A stretch of 64,000 nt of DNA from the NCBI GenBank assembly GCA_902775895.1, contig CACYNO010000001.1:496001-560000 (forward strand), written 5' to 3'. The notes under the pieces were generated by a model. It ran no database searches. It was given only the letters and a program-made list of their open reading frames with translations, and was not told the DNA's origin. A program made the translations under genes and the position numbers. Within the stretch, counting starts at the first letter, position 1; every line of letters starts with the position of its first letter. Shown in pieces: positions 63,036 through 64,000 of this stretch. The stretch is from an uncultured Lachnospiraceae bacterium (lineage in GTDB: Bacteria; Bacillota; Clostridia; Lachnospirales; Lachnospiraceae).

Positions 63036-64000
63036 CTACTGATCCCATTCTAGTGTAAAACCGTCTTTTTTTACATCCAGAGTTACATTTTCACCCATCA
63101 AAAGCGGATAGTTGGTCTCGCCGTGGCCTGCCGGGAAACCGAAAGCTACAGGTATGCCGGTATCTTTCACAAACTGTCTTGATATCATATCAGCCATCGA
63201 CTTAAACTCCCCGCCCCTGGAATTTCCGCTGTAGGTGTCGCAGTATGGCGCAAATTCTGTCCACTCGCCAAATACTATACCGGCAGCTTTATCTAGCACA
63301 CCCTCATGCTTAAGTACGGTAAGACATCTGTGTACATACTCCGTATTTATATCTACATCTTCCAGGAAAAGTATGTAGGGTTTATCGATATTTGTTACAT
63401 CATATTCTGTGTTAAGGACTGTAAGCACAGTGCTTAAGTTCCCGCCGATAAGAACGCCCTCTGCCTTCCCTTCTTTATCATATCCGCTTGCGGCACATTT
63501 ATACGAGGGAACCTCTCCCCGGATCAAGTGTGATTCAGCCTCAGCGCATTCTTCAGGAAGCCCCATAAATGCGGCACTCATGGAGGCGTGTACGGAGGGC
63601 AGACCCGCAACGGACCAGGCAGAGTGATATACACTTATGTCGCTGTATCCGATGATGGGTTTGTCTGCCGAGGCAATAAGCTCTATAGGAAGCTCATCCA
63701 TCACCTCGCTGGATGCATGACCGCCGCGCACGCAGTATATCGCTTTTATTTCCGGATCATTAAGAGCCCATTCAAGATCCTCGATGCAGTTTTCCAGCGT
63801 CCTTTCTTCAACACATACATACTTCCCTTCAACGGGGGTATAGCCCCAGCTTTTAAGCCCTTCTACGGTTGCATCTTTTTGCTCCTTTGTGGGCAGTGCG
63901 GATGGTGAGATAACGGCTATCTTATCTCCCTTCTCAGGAAAATATGAACCAAATTTTTCAGAAAGATCCGTGTATCCTGTGATCTCGCATTTGGTGTCAG
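63036..64000 (-). CDS. LD-carboxypeptidase-like peptidase S66 (5' end outside window)
   Basis: About 320 residues are visible and the frame stays open at the right edge, so the start is outside. IAVISPSALPT, IKAIYCVRGGHASSEVMDELP and PIIGYSDISVYHSA match the S66 core with the serine nucleophile likely in GYSD; LFLEDVDINTEYVHR and FPAGHGETNYPLLMGE supply the Glu and His of the triad. S66 members trim the peptidoglycan tetrapeptide or detoxify microcin C (MccF). The HASSE form is closer to MccF-like proteins than to LdcA, but this is weak evidence. Confidence 0.88.
   Translation of the reverse strand, partial: DTKCEITGYTDLSEKFGSYFPEKGDKIAVISPSALPTKEQKDATVEGLKSWGYTPVEGKYVCVEERTLENCIEDLEWALNDPEIKAIYCVRGGHASSEVMDELPIELIASADKPIIGYSDISVYHSAWSVAGLPSVHASMSAAFMGLPEECAEAESHLIRGEVPSYKCAASGYDKEGKAEGVLIGGNLSTVLTVLNTEYDVTNIDKPYILFLEDVDINTEYVHRCLTVLKHEGVLDKAAGIVFGEWTEFAPYCDTYSGNSRGGEFKSMADMISRQFVKDTGIPVAFGFPAGHGETNYPLLMGENVTLDVKKDGFTLEWDQ

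Noticed and set aside
1-64000. tRNA or rRNA genes
   Set aside because: I found no T-loop plus acceptor-stem pattern or rRNA-like stretch, though weak cases could escape reading by eye.

Overview
The window looks like a chromosomal segment of a low-to-moderate GC Gram-positive anaerobe of the Clostridia, most likely Lachnospiraceae. The grounds are an AddAB-type (not RecBCD) nuclease, YolD plus Y-family polymerase, sortase-type surface proteins, strong AAGGAGG ribosome sites, desulfoferrodoxin and the clostridial style of PurL. The genus cannot be fixed from sequence alone. No rRNA, tRNA or CRISPR array was seen.

Layout. 1-10 kb: 5' part of purL, a nuclease-like hypothetical protein, a small HMA-like gene with prfC, ppc, superoxide reductase, and the three-gene AmmeMemoRadiSam cluster. 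9-19 kb: a DUF4143 ATPase under a 40-bp palindrome, a lipoprotein, addA/addB and a Pr6Pr membrane protein. 18.7-28 kb: two minus-strand runs, VWA/MoxR/LRR/bile-salt-hydrolase-like and a hypothetical gene with purN, purD and hisS. 27.7-29.4 kb: yolD and a Y-family polymerase behind a LexA-like operator. 29.5-41.4 kb: one giant cell-wall adhesin of 3,979 residues behind a consensus promoter. 41.7-46.9 kb: an aspartoacylase-like gene and a sulfur block (metY, cysK, LysR regulator) with cutA and folA.

46.9-54.2 kb is an accessory island. It starts with a candidate type I toxin-antitoxin unit and ends with a second, toxin-less copy of its antisense element. Between them lie a small coiled protein, a bacterial-type PARG, an XRE-HD fusion resembling a (p)ppGpp hydrolase, an R2K-type ATP-grasp enzyme overlapping a serpin gene that is split by an exactly definable IS4-family element, a HIRAN protein (with a decayed second copy) and an HslV/proteasome-like Ntn hydrolase. 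The serpin, ATP-grasp and HIRAN genes form one tightly packed run beside the protease-like gene. This is the best candidate for an undescribed system.

54.2-64 kb: exoA, an SDR oxidoreductase, a MalY/PatB C-S lyase, a WYL regulator, a lipoprotein, a chimeric cell-surface 5'-nucleotidase, a MATE transporter and a partial LD-carboxypeptidase. The lipoprotein-nucleotidase pair lies between 117-bp direct repeats (two mismatches) that carry the WYL promoter and start. The second repeat places that promoter in front of the nucleotidase gene, whose product contains an internal sortase signal and a double membrane anchor.
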